NCBI RefSeq assembly: GCF_040518285.1
Contig: NZ_CP155449.1
Span: forward strand, 3,286,001-3,350,000
Length of the DNA: 64,000 nt
Source of the DNA: Knoellia sp. S7-12
Lineage (GTDB): Bacteria; Actinomycetota; Actinomycetes; Actinomycetales; Dermatophilaceae
Direction of reading: 5' to 3'
Shown piece by piece: positions 27,946-39,200 of this stretch. The number at the start of each line of letters is the position of its first letter. Within the stretch, counting starts at the first letter, position 1. The notes under the pieces are model-generated. The model did no database searches. It saw only the letters and a list, made by a program, of their open reading frames with translations, and was not told the DNA's origin. Made by a program: the position numbers and the translations under genes.

Positions 27946-28897
27946 GGGCGATGCCGTCGAGGATGTCGTGCTCGGACGTGACGACCTGAGCCTGCGGCGA
28001 TCGTTCGAGCACCCGGCCAAGGACCTCGTGCCAGATGAGCGCGCCCGCGCCGATGACGTCGACGCGACCGGGATGCATGTAGCCGAGGTCTGCGCGCTCG
28101 TCCATCGTTGCCTGCAGGAGACTTTGCGCTGACTCACGGTGTGCTTGCGGCGTGAGGTGTGCCAGATGGATTCGAGCCGGTTCGTATGCCGTGAGCCCCA
28201 GTGCGTGGGCCGTCACCGTGGTGATGCTGCCGGCGAGACCGACCACCGTCGCGATGCCGGACAGGTCGACGACTTCCTCAGCCCGGTCTATGGCAGCGAT
28301 GATGTCGGCGTTCGCAGCGGCGATCTGCTGCGCAGTCGGTGGATCGCTCGTGAGGTGGCGCTCGCTGATCCGGACGCAACCGATATCGACCGACAGGGCG
28401 CTCTCGACCCGATCCGTTCCGCGCACGAACTCGGTCGAGCCCCCACCAAGATCGATGACGAGATAGGGGCCGGGAACATCGGCCGCGACGAGGTCACCCG
28501 TCGAGCCGGTGAAGGACAAATTGGCCTCCGCCCCGCCACTGACAACCTCGGGCGAAACGTCGAATCCCGCTGCTGCAAAGGCGTTCTCGACACCAGTGAC
28601 GAACTCGGCAGCGTTGCGTGCATCACGCGATGCCGACGTGGCAACGAAACGCACACGTTCGACAGAATGCTCACGGCACTGGGCGGCATACTCCCGCGTT
28701 TGGGCCACGGTGCGCTCCATGGCCACCGGGTCGATGACTCCGGTGCGGTCCACGCCGTAGCCGAGGCGAACGACTTCGGTACGACGAACAACATCAACCA
28801 AAGACAGAGCCCGGTTCACATCCGCTGTGTCCACGGGGTCGGCAATGAGCAGCCGGATCGAGTTGGTGCCGCAGTCGATGGCGCCGACGCGACTCAC
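27929..28897 (-). CDS. Ppx/GppA exopolyphosphatase family protein
   Basis: 322-residue ASKHA-fold hydrolase: VGAIDCGTNSIRLLIAD (phosphate-1), PYLVIDLGGGSTEFV (phosphate-2) and VVGLAGSITTVTA. The short, HD-less form matches Rv1026/Ppx2-like proteins next to eno in actinobacteria; it may hydrolyse polyphosphate or pppGpp. It overlaps the DUF501 stop by four bases. Confidence 0.9.
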   Translation of the reverse strand: MSRVGAIDCGTNSIRLLIADPVDTADVNRALSLVDVVRRTEVVRLGYGVDRTGVIDPVAMERTVAQTREYAAQCREHSVERVRFVATSASRDARNAAEFVTGVENAFAAAGFDVSPEVVSGGAEANLSFTGSTGDLVAADVPGPYLVIDLGGGSTEFVRGTDRVESALSVDIGCVRISERHLTSDPPTAQQIAAANADIIAAIDRAEEVVDLSGIATVVGLAGSITTVTAHALGLTAYEPARIHLAHLTPQAHRESAQSLLQATMDERADLGYMHPGRVDVIGAGALIWHEVLGRVLERSPQAQVVTSEHDILDGIALSCVG

Positions 28898-29439
28898 TGC
28901 TGCTTGCCCTGCGGCGCTGCAGAGTCATCCGCCAGCTCGGTGCAAGGATATGTGGTCCACCACTCGGGCAGCATCTCGAGGGCCTCGTCGCCCAGCGGGT
29001 TGACGCCCGGTCCGACGCTGAGTGAGTGCGCGACGAGAACGTGGAGGCACTTGACGCGGCTGGGCATGCCACCGGCGCTGATGCCGTCGATCTCGTCGAC
29101 CTGCCCGAGCTCGGTCCGTCGGGCGAGGTAGTCCTCGTGCGCTGCGGCATAGCGGGCGGCGAGATCGTCGTCCTGCGAGAGTCGGTCGGTCATCTCACGC
29201 ATGACGCCCACGGACTCGAGGGTGCTGATGGCGCCGGTGAGCCTGGGGCAGGTGGCATAGAACGAGGTCGGGAACGGTGTGCCGTCCGGGAGCCGCGGCA
29301 GGGTGCGCAGGACGTCGGGCTCACCACACGGGCAACGGTGGGAGACCTCGACGACACCGCGCGGGATGCGACCGAGCTGACGCTCGACGGCGTCGAGATC
29401 CTCCTGGGCGACCGGTGCGCGGTCGGGAGTCGTCGTCAC
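28894..29439 (-). CDS. DUF501 protein
   Basis: 181 residues matching DUF501 (Rv1025-like): GRIPRGVVEVSHRCPCGEPDVLRTLPRLPDGTPFPTSFYATCPRL and GMPSRVKCLHVLVAHSL. Conserved Cys and His suggest a metal site. The function is unknown. It is translationally coupled to the divIC-like gene upstream and the ppx gene downstream by four-base overlaps. Confidence 0.9.
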   Translation of the reverse strand: MTTTPDRAPVAQEDLDAVERQLGRIPRGVVEVSHRCPCGEPDVLRTLPRLPDGTPFPTSFYATCPRLTGAISTLESVGVMREMTDRLSQDDDLAARYAAAHEDYLARRTELGQVDEIDGISAGGMPSRVKCLHVLVAHSLSVGPGVNPLGDEALEMLPEWWTTYPCTELADDSAAPQGKQQ

Positions 29440-29975
29440 CGGCGGTGATTGGCGGGCACGTCGGCCGCCTGCATCGAGGACCAGATGGTGTCGTACCAGG
29501 GGTCGGTGCTCTCACCCGCGCGGGCGACGGTGGAGTCGCGCTTTTCGATCTCGGGATCGAGCACGGTGTAGGACTTCTCGCCGACCTTGACGAACTTCAG
29601 GCGGGTGCGTGCCTGCTGCTCAACGTAGGCCGGGTCCTCCCAGCGGGCCTGCTCGGACTGCAGCTCGTCGACCGTCACCTTCTGCTGGGCGACCTTGTCG
29701 CGCAGGGCGCTGATGTCGGACTGCTGCTGCCAGTAGGCCCGCAGGGTCGGCGCCACGAGGATGACGAGGAAGAGCACGACGACGCCGAGCCCGACTCGAC
29801 GGACCGTCCGACGGTTCGCCCGGGCACCGTTGAGCCGTTCGCGCCACCCGTTGGTGGCCTGCTCCGCCACCTTGCCCGGGACGGGCTCACGAGGAGCCCG
29901 GGCGCGCGGCGAGGGTCGAGAGGAAGCCGGACGTCGTGGTGACGATCCGGGTCCTCGACTGCTGCCGCGCGCCAT
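29436..29975 (-). CDS. FtsB/DivIC-type septum formation initiator protein
   Basis: 179-residue bitopic protein: a basic Pro/Arg-rich cytoplasmic tail, one helix (VGLGVVVLFLVILVAPTLRAYW), then a coiled coil (QQQSDISALRDKVAQQKVTVDELQSEQARWEDPAYVEQQARTRL). This is the PF04977 pattern; such proteins tie divisome parts together outside the membrane. It starts ten bases after eno. Confidence 0.88.
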   Translation of the reverse strand: MARGSSRGPGSSPRRPASSRPSPRARAPREPVPGKVAEQATNGWRERLNGARANRRTVRRVGLGVVVLFLVILVAPTLRAYWQQQSDISALRDKVAQQKVTVDELQSEQARWEDPAYVEQQARTRLKFVKVGEKSYTVLDPEIEKRDSTVARAGESTDPWYDTIWSSMQAADVPANHRR

Positions 29976-29985
29976 GGGTGCTGCC

Positions 29986-31465
<1,480 letters not shown>

Positions 31466-31501
31466 AGGAAGAAATGCCGTCGGGTATGCCCGATGGTCGC
31501 T

Positions 31502-32446
31502 TCAGGCGACCGGCGCCACTGCCGCGTAGGCCCGGGCCAGGGCGGAGCCGAGGCGGGCGTTGCTGCGCACCAACGCGATGTTGGTCTCGAGGCTTGCGCC
31601 ATCGGAGAGCTCGACGATGCGGCCGAGGAGGAACGGGGTGATGTCCTTGCCGATGATCCCGCGCTCGCCGCACTCGGCGACTGCCTGGTCGATGAGGGCC
31701 GAGATCGCCTCGGGCGCCATCTCGTCCTCGGCAGGGACCGGGTTGGTGACGGCGATGCCGCCGCGCAGCCCGAGGTCCCATTTGACCCGCATCATCTCGG
31801 CGAGCTCCTCGACCGTGTCCGTGCGCATCGGCGCGGAGAATCCCGACGATCGGGAGTAGAACGACGGGAACTCGTCGGAGCCGAAGGTCACGACGGGCAC
31901 ACCGAGGGTCTCCAGGACCTCGAGCGTGCGGCCGATGTCGAGGATCGACTTCACGCCGGCCGAGACGACGGCGACATCGGTCAGGCTGAGTTCGGTGAGG
32001 TCTGCGGAGATGTCCATCGAGTCCTCGGCGCCGCGGTGGACACCACCGAGACCGCCGGTGACGAAGACCTTGATCCCGGCGAGGGCAGCGAGTCGCATGG
32101 TGCTCGCGACGGTCGTCGCGCCGTGGCGCTTGGTTGCCATGACGTGTGGCAGGTCTCGAATGCTCACCTTGGCGACGTCGGGGTGGGTGGCGAGCAGTTC
32201 GAGTTCGTCGGTGGAGAGGCCGATGCGGGCGACGCCGTCGAGGATGGCGATGGTCGCTGGCGTGGCGCCACCATCGCGGACGATCTGCTCGACCTCGCGG
32301 GCCATCTCGACATTGCGCGGGTAGGGCATGCCGTGGCTGATGATCGTCGACTCGAGAGCGACGACGGGGCGACCGCCGGCCAGCGCCTCGGCGACCTCGG
32401 GTGCGAGGGCGAGAGCGGGATGCGCATTCTTGGCGTAGTGGGTCAT
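31502..32446 (-). CDS. psuG: pseudouridine-5'-phosphate glycosidase
   Basis: Splits pseudouridine 5'-phosphate into uracil and ribose 5-phosphate. 314 residues with family blocks ALESTIISHGMPYPRN, KRHGATTVASTM, FVTGGLGGVHRGAEDSMDISADL and TFGSDEFPSFYSRSSG. The ATG overlaps the stop of the kinase gene, which would supply its substrate, so the pair is a complete pseudouridine salvage route. Confidence 0.95.
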   Translation of the reverse strand: MTHYAKNAHPALALAPEVAEALAGGRPVVALESTIISHGMPYPRNVEMAREVEQIVRDGGATPATIAILDGVARIGLSTDELELLATHPDVAKVSIRDLPHVMATKRHGATTVASTMRLAALAGIKVFVTGGLGGVHRGAEDSMDISADLTELSLTDVAVVSAGVKSILDIGRTLEVLETLGVPVVTFGSDEFPSFYSRSSGFSAPMRTDTVEELAEMMRVKWDLGLRGGIAVTNPVPAEDEMAPEAISALIDQAVAECGERGIIGKDITPFLLGRIVELSDGASLETNIALVRSNARLGSALARAYAAVAPVA

Positions 32447-33582
32447 GTCTTCCCTTGCTGGGTGGTGAGGCGCCCGGTCACGAGCGCGTGGGTGAGGTCG
32501 GGGCGCACGGTGTGTGCCGACTCGGTGGTCAGGGCGGCAGTGGCCTGGCCGAAGGCTGCGGCGGCAACGGGGTCGTCGTCGCGAAGGAGGGCGTGGACGA
32601 AACCCGCGGTCATCGAGTCACCGGCGCCGGTGACCTCGACGACCTCATCGCTCACACGCGCGTCAGTGGTGACGGTCGCCCGTCCCGGGGGATCGGTTGC
32701 GGCTGTGGAGAGGAGGCTGCCCCGCGCACCCCGGCGCACCCACACGTGGCTCACGCCGAGACCGTGCAGCTCTCGGGCGGCGCGGCTGATCGCCGGGATG
32801 GTGTCAGCGACGTCGTGGTCGACCAGGGCTGCGAGCTCGGCGATGTTGGGGGTCACGGCCAACACGGGTCGATCGGCGGCCAGCAGAGGTCGCAGGCGAC
32901 GAGCCTTGACCACCGACACCGGCTCGATGACGACGGGAACGTCACCCAGACGCGCCACGTCGCACAGCCACGAGGCGACCTTGAGGGGGACGTTGCCGTC
33001 GACGACGAGCAGATCGCAGTGCTGGATGAGCGAACGGGCCGGCTCGATGTCGGCGACGGCGAGGGCGTCGGTTGCGCTCATGTCCGAGACGGCGACAGAG
33101 AGGTCCCCGTCGTGGTCGAGCACGGCGAGGTAGGTGCCCGTCGGCCGGACGCCGGCGACGACGTGGTCGAGCCGCACTCCCGCCTTCCGGGTGTGGGCGA
33201 GGAGCTCTTCACCGAACGAGTCAGTGCCGATCGCTGCGACGAGGTGAGTGGGGGTCCCGAGCCGGGCGAGGTTCTCGGCGATGTTGCGGCCAACTCCGCC
33301 GGGGTGGGTGGTGATCTGGCCGGGGTTGCTCGTCGCCGAGTCGAGGGGGGCGCCGGAGCGCGCCTTGACGTCCATGACTGCACCGCCGACCACGACGACC
33401 CCCGCCTCGCCACGCACGAGGTAGCCGCGGCCCAAGATCGCTCCCTTGCGGGTGAGGTTGGACAGCGCGACCGACACTGACGCCTTGGTGCTGCCGAGCC
33501 GCTCGGCCAAACCGGCGGCATCGAGCAGCGGGTCGGCACGGAGCAGGCGCAAGATCGTCTGTTCCTGAGGAGTCAGCTTCAC
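32443..33582 (-). CDS. psuK: HTH-domain PfkB kinase, probable pseudouridine kinase
   Basis: 379 residues. The first 60 are a winged helix-turn-helix (PQEQTILRLLRADPLLDAAGLAERLGSTKASVSVALSNLTRKG); the rest is a PfkB sugar/nucleoside kinase with HPGGVGRNIAENLARLG and the catalytic VEVTGAGDSMTAGF. Its partner psuG indicates pseudouridine as substrate. A DNA-binding domain fused to the kinase suggests substrate-sensed autoregulation; the palindrome at 33601-33616 is the likely site. The start is GTG. Confidence 0.92.
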   Translation of the reverse strand: MKLTPQEQTILRLLRADPLLDAAGLAERLGSTKASVSVALSNLTRKGAILGRGYLVRGEAGVVVVGGAVMDVKARSGAPLDSATSNPGQITTHPGGVGRNIAENLARLGTPTHLVAAIGTDSFGEELLAHTRKAGVRLDHVVAGVRPTGTYLAVLDHDGDLSVAVSDMSATDALAVADIEPARSLIQHCDLLVVDGNVPLKVASWLCDVARLGDVPVVIEPVSVVKARRLRPLLAADRPVLAVTPNIAELAALVDHDVADTIPAISRAARELHGLGVSHVWVRRGARGSLLSTAATDPPGRATVTTDARVSDEVVEVTGAGDSMTAGFVHALLRDDDPVAAAAFGQATAALTTESAHTVRPDLTHALVTGRLTTQQGKT

Positions 33583-33589
33583 ATTGAAG

Positions 33590-33619
33590 AGTTAAGCATT
33601 ACTTGGTTCTCCAAGTCAA
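33590..33619 (-). promoter_or_regulatory. psuK promoter with operator palindrome
   Basis: On the gene strand TTGACT and TTAACT are 18 bases apart, and the GTG follows seven bases later, so the mRNA may be leaderless. ACTTGG-TTCT-CCAAGT (33601-33616) is a perfect palindrome lying in the spacer and -35 box. Confidence 0.6.
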
Positions 33620-33637
33620 TGGCGTCGCCGAGGACGA

Positions 33638-34159
33638 TCACTCGTACAGGTCCGCCATGGTGAACTCCCCGTCGGTGCCCCGGAAGACCACGACGACCCT
33701 CAGGTCTTCGATCCCATCACTCCCCCGGCAGATTGTCGTCACGTCGGTGCCGACCTTGGCCGTGTGAGGGCAGGTCATGTCTTCGTACCAATCGTCCTCG
33801 AGCACGTCAGCGAGCGCTGCGCCCGACACCGAGCCGTCCGCAGCCACCGTCACGCGCTGGGACCCGTCCATGAATCCCTCGTCGAAGTCGCCGCCGAACG
33901 GCCCGCCCATGAGGAAACCGAAGAAGATCATCGGCAGGACGAACGACAGCACCATGGCCCCGATCCCGCCGATGAGGACGCCGATGAGACCAGCCACCCA
34001 TGGGTTCAGCCCGGTGGATCGCGGTGCAGGAGAAGGCATTCCGGCGTATGCCGGGTGCACCCCATAGGGAGGCGGCCCACCTTGGGCGCCCTGGCCGTAG
34101 TACGCCTGGGGGCCAGGACCGTGGCCGGGGCCGGGCGGCAGGGGTGACTGGTACGACAT
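33638..34159 (-). CDS. Pro-rich single-helix protein with DUF4333-like domain (copy 1)
   Basis: 173 residues: a Pro/Gly/Tyr-rich cytoplasmic N-terminus (MSYQSPLPPGPG), one membrane helix (LNPWVAGLIGVLIGGIGAMVLSFVLPMIFFGF), and an external domain with DMTCPHTAKVGTDVTTICRGSDG. The paired Cys and following VVVVF strand fit DUF4333-type proteins. The function is unknown. It is a tandem paralogue of the next gene, duplicated together with its leader. Confidence 0.75.
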   Translation of the reverse strand: MSYQSPLPPGPGHGPGPQAYYGQGAQGGPPPYGVHPAYAGMPSPAPRSTGLNPWVAGLIGVLIGGIGAMVLSFVLPMIFFGFLMGGPFGGDFDEGFMDGSQRVTVAADGSVSGAALADVLEDDWYEDMTCPHTAKVGTDVTTICRGSDGIEDLRVVVVFRGTDGEFTMADLYE

Positions 34160-34318
34160 GGTGAGCTCCTCGGGGCGCGCAGGTGGCTCAGAGTCGCACG
34201 CCTGTCGGTGCGCTGTCCGGGCATTCGCCGGTTCGTGACCGGATGATCGCCCCGGTCCAGTCAGCCCCACCACTTCGCGCATGCGCCTCCTTGATCGCCG
34301 CGGGTGCGAAGCGCGCCG

Positions 34319-34834
34319 CTACTCGCTGAAGACCTCGGCCGTCTCGAAACGCCCGGTGTCGTCCAGGAACAGCACCACGACGCGATAGGTGTCATAGCCG
34401 TCGTCGACCCGGCACACCGTCGTCACGTCAGCGGCGACCCGCGGCGAAGATGGGCACACCACCTCTTCGTAGTACCCACCGCCACCCACGTCGAGTACGG
34501 CGTCACTGAGCAAGAGTCCTGGCACGCTGCCATCGCTGGCCACTTGGACGCTGCCCGTCCAGTCATCGGCCAGGTCGTCGATCCCCTCCCACGGCAACGG
34601 TCCACCCGTCGCGACCCAGAGCAGCGCACCAACAACGGTGGCAAGCAGCATTCCCCCAAAGGCTCCGAGGCAGGCCGCGACCCACGGGTTCAGTCCCTTC
34701 GACTGCCGATCGGGAGTCGAACCAAGGTATGCCGGGTGGCCGGCATATTGGCCCGGCGCACCGTGCATGGGCTGACCGTAGTAGGTGACCGGCGACGGGC
34801 CAGGGCCAGGCGGCAGGGGTGGCTGGTACGACAA
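34319..34834 (-). CDS. Pro-rich single-helix protein with DUF4333-like domain (copy 2)
   Basis: 171 residues with the same order as copy 1: MSYQPPLPPGPG, helix LNPWVAACLGAFGGMLLATVVGALLWVATGG, external VVCPSSPRVAADVTTVCRVDDG. The start codon is TTG where copy 1 has ATG, after the same GAGGAG site, which should lower expression. An inverted GTATGCCG pair lies inside it at 34728-34747. Confidence 0.72.
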   Translation of the reverse strand: MSYQPPLPPGPGPSPVTYYGQPMHGAPGQYAGHPAYLGSTPDRQSKGLNPWVAACLGAFGGMLLATVVGALLWVATGGPLPWEGIDDLADDWTGSVQVASDGSVPGLLLSDAVLDVGGGGYYEEVVCPSSPRVAADVTTVCRVDDGYDTYRVVVLFLDDTGRFETAEVFSE

Positions 34835-34923
34835 GGTGAACTCCTCACGAGGCCCAGAGTGAGTTCAGAATCGCACGAAACCTGCGACGGCGTCGGGCAA
34901 TCCCCGGTTCGCGACCGGCCAAC

Positions 34924-35691
34924 TCACTCCAGGGACAGGGACGCGCTGGGGGCCCGCTTGGCGGCCTTCTCCTGCGCCTTGATGCGGGCCCACTCCGCCT
35001 CGACCTCTTCGGGGGTCGAGGCATCACCGTCGGCGAAGACGTGCGGGTGTCGGCGGACGAGCTTGTCGACGAGCACCCCAGCGACCTCATCGATGTCGAA
35101 CTGGTCCTCGGGCGACTCCGCGTCCTCGGCAACCCGCGAGTGGAACAGCACTTGGAGCAGGACGTCGCCGAGCTCCTCGGCAAGGTGCTGCCGGTCCCCC
35201 GAAGCAATAGCAGCGATGGTCTCTTGGGTTTCCTCGGTCAAGTACTTCGCGAGCGACTCGTGCGTCTGCTTGGCATCCCACGGGCAACCGCCCGGCGAGC
35301 GCAGTCGGTCCATGACGGCCACGGCGTCGAGCAAGCGCGACCCGGGCACGTCCCATGAGCCGACGATGACCTCGACCTCGGGCGGCACCTCGAGTCGCGA
35401 GACCTCGGAGGCGATGGCGTCGGTGAGGCCCGGGTCCGCATCCGACGAGCCGAGCCAGACGACGTCGGTGTCCACTGAACGACTCACGAGCAACCGCGCG
35501 AGGTCGGGCGCCGACAGCTCCGGACCCACCGCATCCACCGACAGGGCGGACTCGACGACGGCGTCCACGACCGGCTCCGAGACGTCCCGGCACAGACGTG
35601 CGGAAGCCGACTCCACGGCATACCAGGCACTGCGGGACAACAGGCCCGGCGCAACGCGCGGACTGGTGACGAGGAGGCTCAGGCGCCCCAC
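34924..35691 (-). CDS. mazG: MazG-type nucleoside triphosphate pyrophosphohydrolase
   Basis: 255 residues. The C-terminal half is a MazG domain: LLDAVAVMDRLRSPGGCPWDAKQTHESLAKYLTEETQETIAAI, EELGDVLLQVLFHSRVA and VDKLVRRHPHVF, with the metal-binding E-x-x-E and E-x-x-D. It removes abnormal dNTPs and damps the stringent response. The N-terminal 110 residues resemble the extra domain of mycobacterial MazG. The GTG start is five bases after the lipoprotein gene, downstream of mfd. Confidence 0.9.
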   Translation of the reverse strand: MGRLSLLVTSPRVAPGLLSRSAWYAVESASARLCRDVSEPVVDAVVESALSVDAVGPELSAPDLARLLVSRSVDTDVVWLGSSDADPGLTDAIASEVSRLEVPPEVEVIVGSWDVPGSRLLDAVAVMDRLRSPGGCPWDAKQTHESLAKYLTEETQETIAAIASGDRQHLAEELGDVLLQVLFHSRVAEDAESPEDQFDIDEVAGVLVDKLVRRHPHVFADGDASTPEEVEAEWARIKAQEKAAKRAPSASLSLE

Positions 35692-35695
35692 GGCG

Positions 35696-36247
35696 TCACT
35701 GAGCCGGGGCGGCGGATGGCACCGACGCCGCGGGCGCGGGGACGAGCCAGTTGGCCCGGGTGGGCACGACCGACGCCTGCTGGGGGTCGAACGTGCCATA
35801 GCGAGGGTTGATCGAGATGTCGAGGGCCCCGAACTCCGCGAGGAGCGCCTGACCTGTTGCCTCGTCGAGCTGCTGGCCGCTCATGTCTGCCTGGATGACG
35901 TCGACGGCTGCATCGGAGGGCGCCTCCGGAAGGTTCTTGAATTCCGCGCGCGCAGCCGACTCGCTCTGCGGCCTGCCCGCCTTCGTCGCGGCCTCATTGA
36001 CGTAGGGCGCTCGGATCAGCAGACCGAGGATCTCGCTGGCCGCATACGGCCGCCCCTCTCTCGGGAAGGCCAGGTTGAGTTCGTCCGTCGCCTCGCGCAG
36101 CTGCTGCTCGGTGATGACCCGACCGTCGACGACCGCGGCGGTCTCCGCCGATGAGGTTCCCGAGCATGCTGACAGCGCGAGAACGCCGGCGAGGGCGAGA
36201 GCGGTGGTGCGAGCCTTGACGGCCTTCACAAGGTGTCCCTTCGTCAT
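35696..36247 (-). CDS. SurA-N-like lipoprotein
   Basis: 183 residues with a lipoprotein signal (ALAGVLALSACSG, lipidated Cys near 28) and a SurA N-terminal-like helical domain (VVDGRVITEQQLREATDELNLAF). There is no parvulin PPIase domain. It is probably an extracytoplasmic chaperone-like lipoprotein. The ATG overlaps the mfd stop; mazG follows. Confidence 0.85.
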   Translation of the reverse strand: MTKGHLVKAVKARTTALALAGVLALSACSGTSSAETAAVVDGRVITEQQLREATDELNLAFPREGRPYAASEILGLLIRAPYVNEAATKAGRPQSESAARAEFKNLPEAPSDAAVDVIQADMSGQQLDEATGQALLAEFGALDISINPRYGTFDPQQASVVPTRANWLVPAPAASVPSAAPAQ

Positions 36248-39200
36248 CGGGCGGACTCCGCCACCCTTGCTGCTTCTCCGACATTGTCCATGACGACACT
36301 GCGGATGACCGCACCTGCCCACTCGAGCACCGCGTGGTTGCGCAGCGGCTGCCCTCCGACGCGAGCCGTCATCGGTTTGGGCACGAGGATCGTGCCGAGC
36401 GCCTCCTTGATGATCGAGCCCGGATAGAGGCGCTGAAGTCGCAGCTCTTGGCTCTCGCGCAACTCGACCGGGCCGAAGCGCACCGTCGTGCCCTGCATGG
36501 AGATGTCCTTGATGCCGGCAGCGCGCGCGACCGTGCGCAGCCGGGCCACCTCGATGAGGTTGCGGACGGCCTCCGGTGGCTTGCCGTAGCGGTCGACGAG
36601 CTCGGCCTCGATCTCGACCAGCGCGGCTTCGTCCACCACGGTCGCGAGCTTCTTGTAGGCCTCGAGGCGCAGCCGCTCCCCCGGCACGTAGTCGTGCGGC
36701 AGATGCGCATCGACCGGCAGCTCGATCTTGATCTCGCCGATCTCCTCGTTGACGTCACCACGGAAGGTCGAGACGGCCTCGCCGACGAGCCGGACGTAGA
36801 GGTCGAACCCGACGCCCGCGATGTGGCCGGACTGCTCGCCACCGAGGAGGTTGCCGGCGCCGCGGATCTCGAGGTCCTTCATCGCGACCTGCATGCCGGC
36901 ACCGAGATCGGTGTGGCTGGCGATGGTCTGGAGACGGTCGTGTGCCGTCTCGGTGAGCGGGTTCTCGGGCGGATAGAGGAAGTAGGAGTAGGCGCGCTCG
37001 CGGCCACGCCCGACCCGTCCACGCAGCTGGTGCAGCTGGCTGAGTCCGAGCCGGTCGGCACGCTCGACGATGAGCGTGTTGGCGTTGGAGATGTCGAGTC
37101 CGGTCTCCACGATCGTCGTGCAGACGAGGACGTCGAAGCGGTTCTCCCAGAAGTCGAGGACGACCTGTTCGAGCCGGTGCTCGCCCATCTTGCCGTGGGC
37201 GGTGGCGATGCGCGCCTCGGGGACGAGTTCGCGGATGCGAGCCGCAGCCTTCTCGATCGTCGACACCTTGTTGTGGATGTAGAAGACCTGGCCCTCGCGC
37301 AGCATCTCGCGCCGCACCGCGGCAGTGATCTGCTTCTCCTCGTAGGCGCCGACGTAGGTGAGAACCGGGTGCCGCTCCTCGGGAGGCGTTGCGAGAGTGG
37401 ACATTTCGCGTATGCCGGTCACAGCCATCTCGAGTGTGCGCGGGATCGGCGTGGCCGACATCGCCAGCACGTCGACCGCTGTCCGCATCTGCTTGAGCTG
37501 CTCCTTGTGCTCGACCCCGAAGCGCTGCTCCTCATCGACGACGACGAGTCCGAGATCCTTGAACTTGATGCTGTCGGAGAGCAGCCGGTGGGTGCCGATG
37601 ACGAGGTCGATGGAGCCGTTGGCGAGGCCCTCGATGACCGCCTCGGATTCCTTTTTGGACTGGAACCGGCTGAGTGCCTTGACCGTCACGGGGAAGGGCG
37701 CGTAGCGCTCGGTGAAGGTCTGCAGGTGCTGCTGCACGAGCAGGGTCGTGGGCACGAGGATGGCGGCCTGCTTGCCGTCCTGGATCGCCTTGAAGGCAGC
37801 ACGCACCGCGATCTCGGTCTTGCCATAGCCGACGTCGCCACAGATGAGCCGATCCATGGGGACCTCTCGCTCCATGTCGGCCTTGACCTCGTCGATTGAG
37901 CTCAGCTGGTCGGGCGTCTCGACGTAGGCGAAGGCGTCCTCGAGCTCGCGCTGCCACGGGGTGTCGCGCGAGAATGCGTGCCCCTTGGTCGCCATCCGGG
38001 CGCTGTAGAGCTGGATGAGTTCGGCCGCGATCTGCTTGACGTAGCGGCGCGCCTTGGACTTGGTCGTCTTCCAGTCCGAGCCGCCCATCTTGTTGAGGGT
38101 CGGCTGCTCGCCACCGACGTAGCGAGTGATCTGGTCGAGCTGGTCCGTCGGCACGAACAGGCGGTCGCCCGGGTGTCCACGCTTGCCCGGGGCGTATTCG
38201 AGCACGAGGTACTCGCGTGTGGCGCCCTGGATGGTGCGCTGCATCATCTCGACGAACTTGCCCACACCGTGCTGCTCGTGGACGACGAAGTCGCCCGGCT
38301 TGAGCTGGAGAGGGTCGACCTGGTTGCGCCTGCGTGACGGCATACGCCGCATGTCCTTGGTCGACGGACCCGTCGACGGGGTGCCGGTGAGGTCGGTCTC
38401 GGTGAGGACGACGAGGCGGCCCGCAGCATGGACGAAACCGCGCCCGAGCTGGGCGGTCGTGACGTGGACGATTCCGGGCTCGAACGTGTCGAGCGCGGTC
38501 TCGAGGCGGGCCGGGACCTCGGCCTCGCCGAGGACCTCGACGATGCGCTTGGCCGACCCCTGACCGTCGGTGGCCACGAGGACGCGCCAACCGTCGTCGG
38601 TCCAGGAGCGCAGGTCTGCGGCAGCGGACTCGATGTCACCCCGGTATGCCGTGGGGTCCACGGTGCCGGTCTCTGCGACGCCTGCCTCGGTCGTGTCCAT
38701 CGTCTCCAGATCGAGGGCGAAGGGCGTGAGGTCCCACCACGGGTGCTGCGTCGCACTGGCGTGGTCGCGCAGGTCACCGACGGACCAGAACGAGGCCGAC
38801 CCGAGGATCTTCGCGAGGTCGATGGGGACGGCGTTGCCGGCGGCGGCGTTGGCCCAGCCGGCCTCGAGGAACTCCTGGCTCGTGGCCACGAGGTCGTGGG
38901 CACGAGTCCGCACGCGCTCGGGATCGCAGGTGACGACGGGTGAGCCGGCGGGGAAGCTGTCGAGCATTGACTCCATGCCGTCGACCAGGGCCGGAGCCAG
39001 CGACTCCATGCCCTCGACGGCGATGCCTGCGGCAAGCTTGTGGAGCAGGTCAGCAGCGCCGGGCAGCTGGTCAGCCAACACCGCAGCACGGTCACGCACG
39101 GCGTCGGTGAGCAGGACCTCGCGGCAGGGCGGGGCCCACAGTCCGTGCGACGCGACCTCGAGGGAACGCTGGTCGGCGACCTTGAACCAGCGGATCTCTT

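Noticed and set aside
34713-34724. GGGAGTCGAACC resembling a tRNA T-arm, possible att site
   Set aside because: It lies in codons of the DUF4333-like gene and extends no further into tRNA similarity.
36334-37899. 521-codon plus-strand frame opposite mfd
   Set aside because: Antisense to the mfd motor domain, low-complexity translation.
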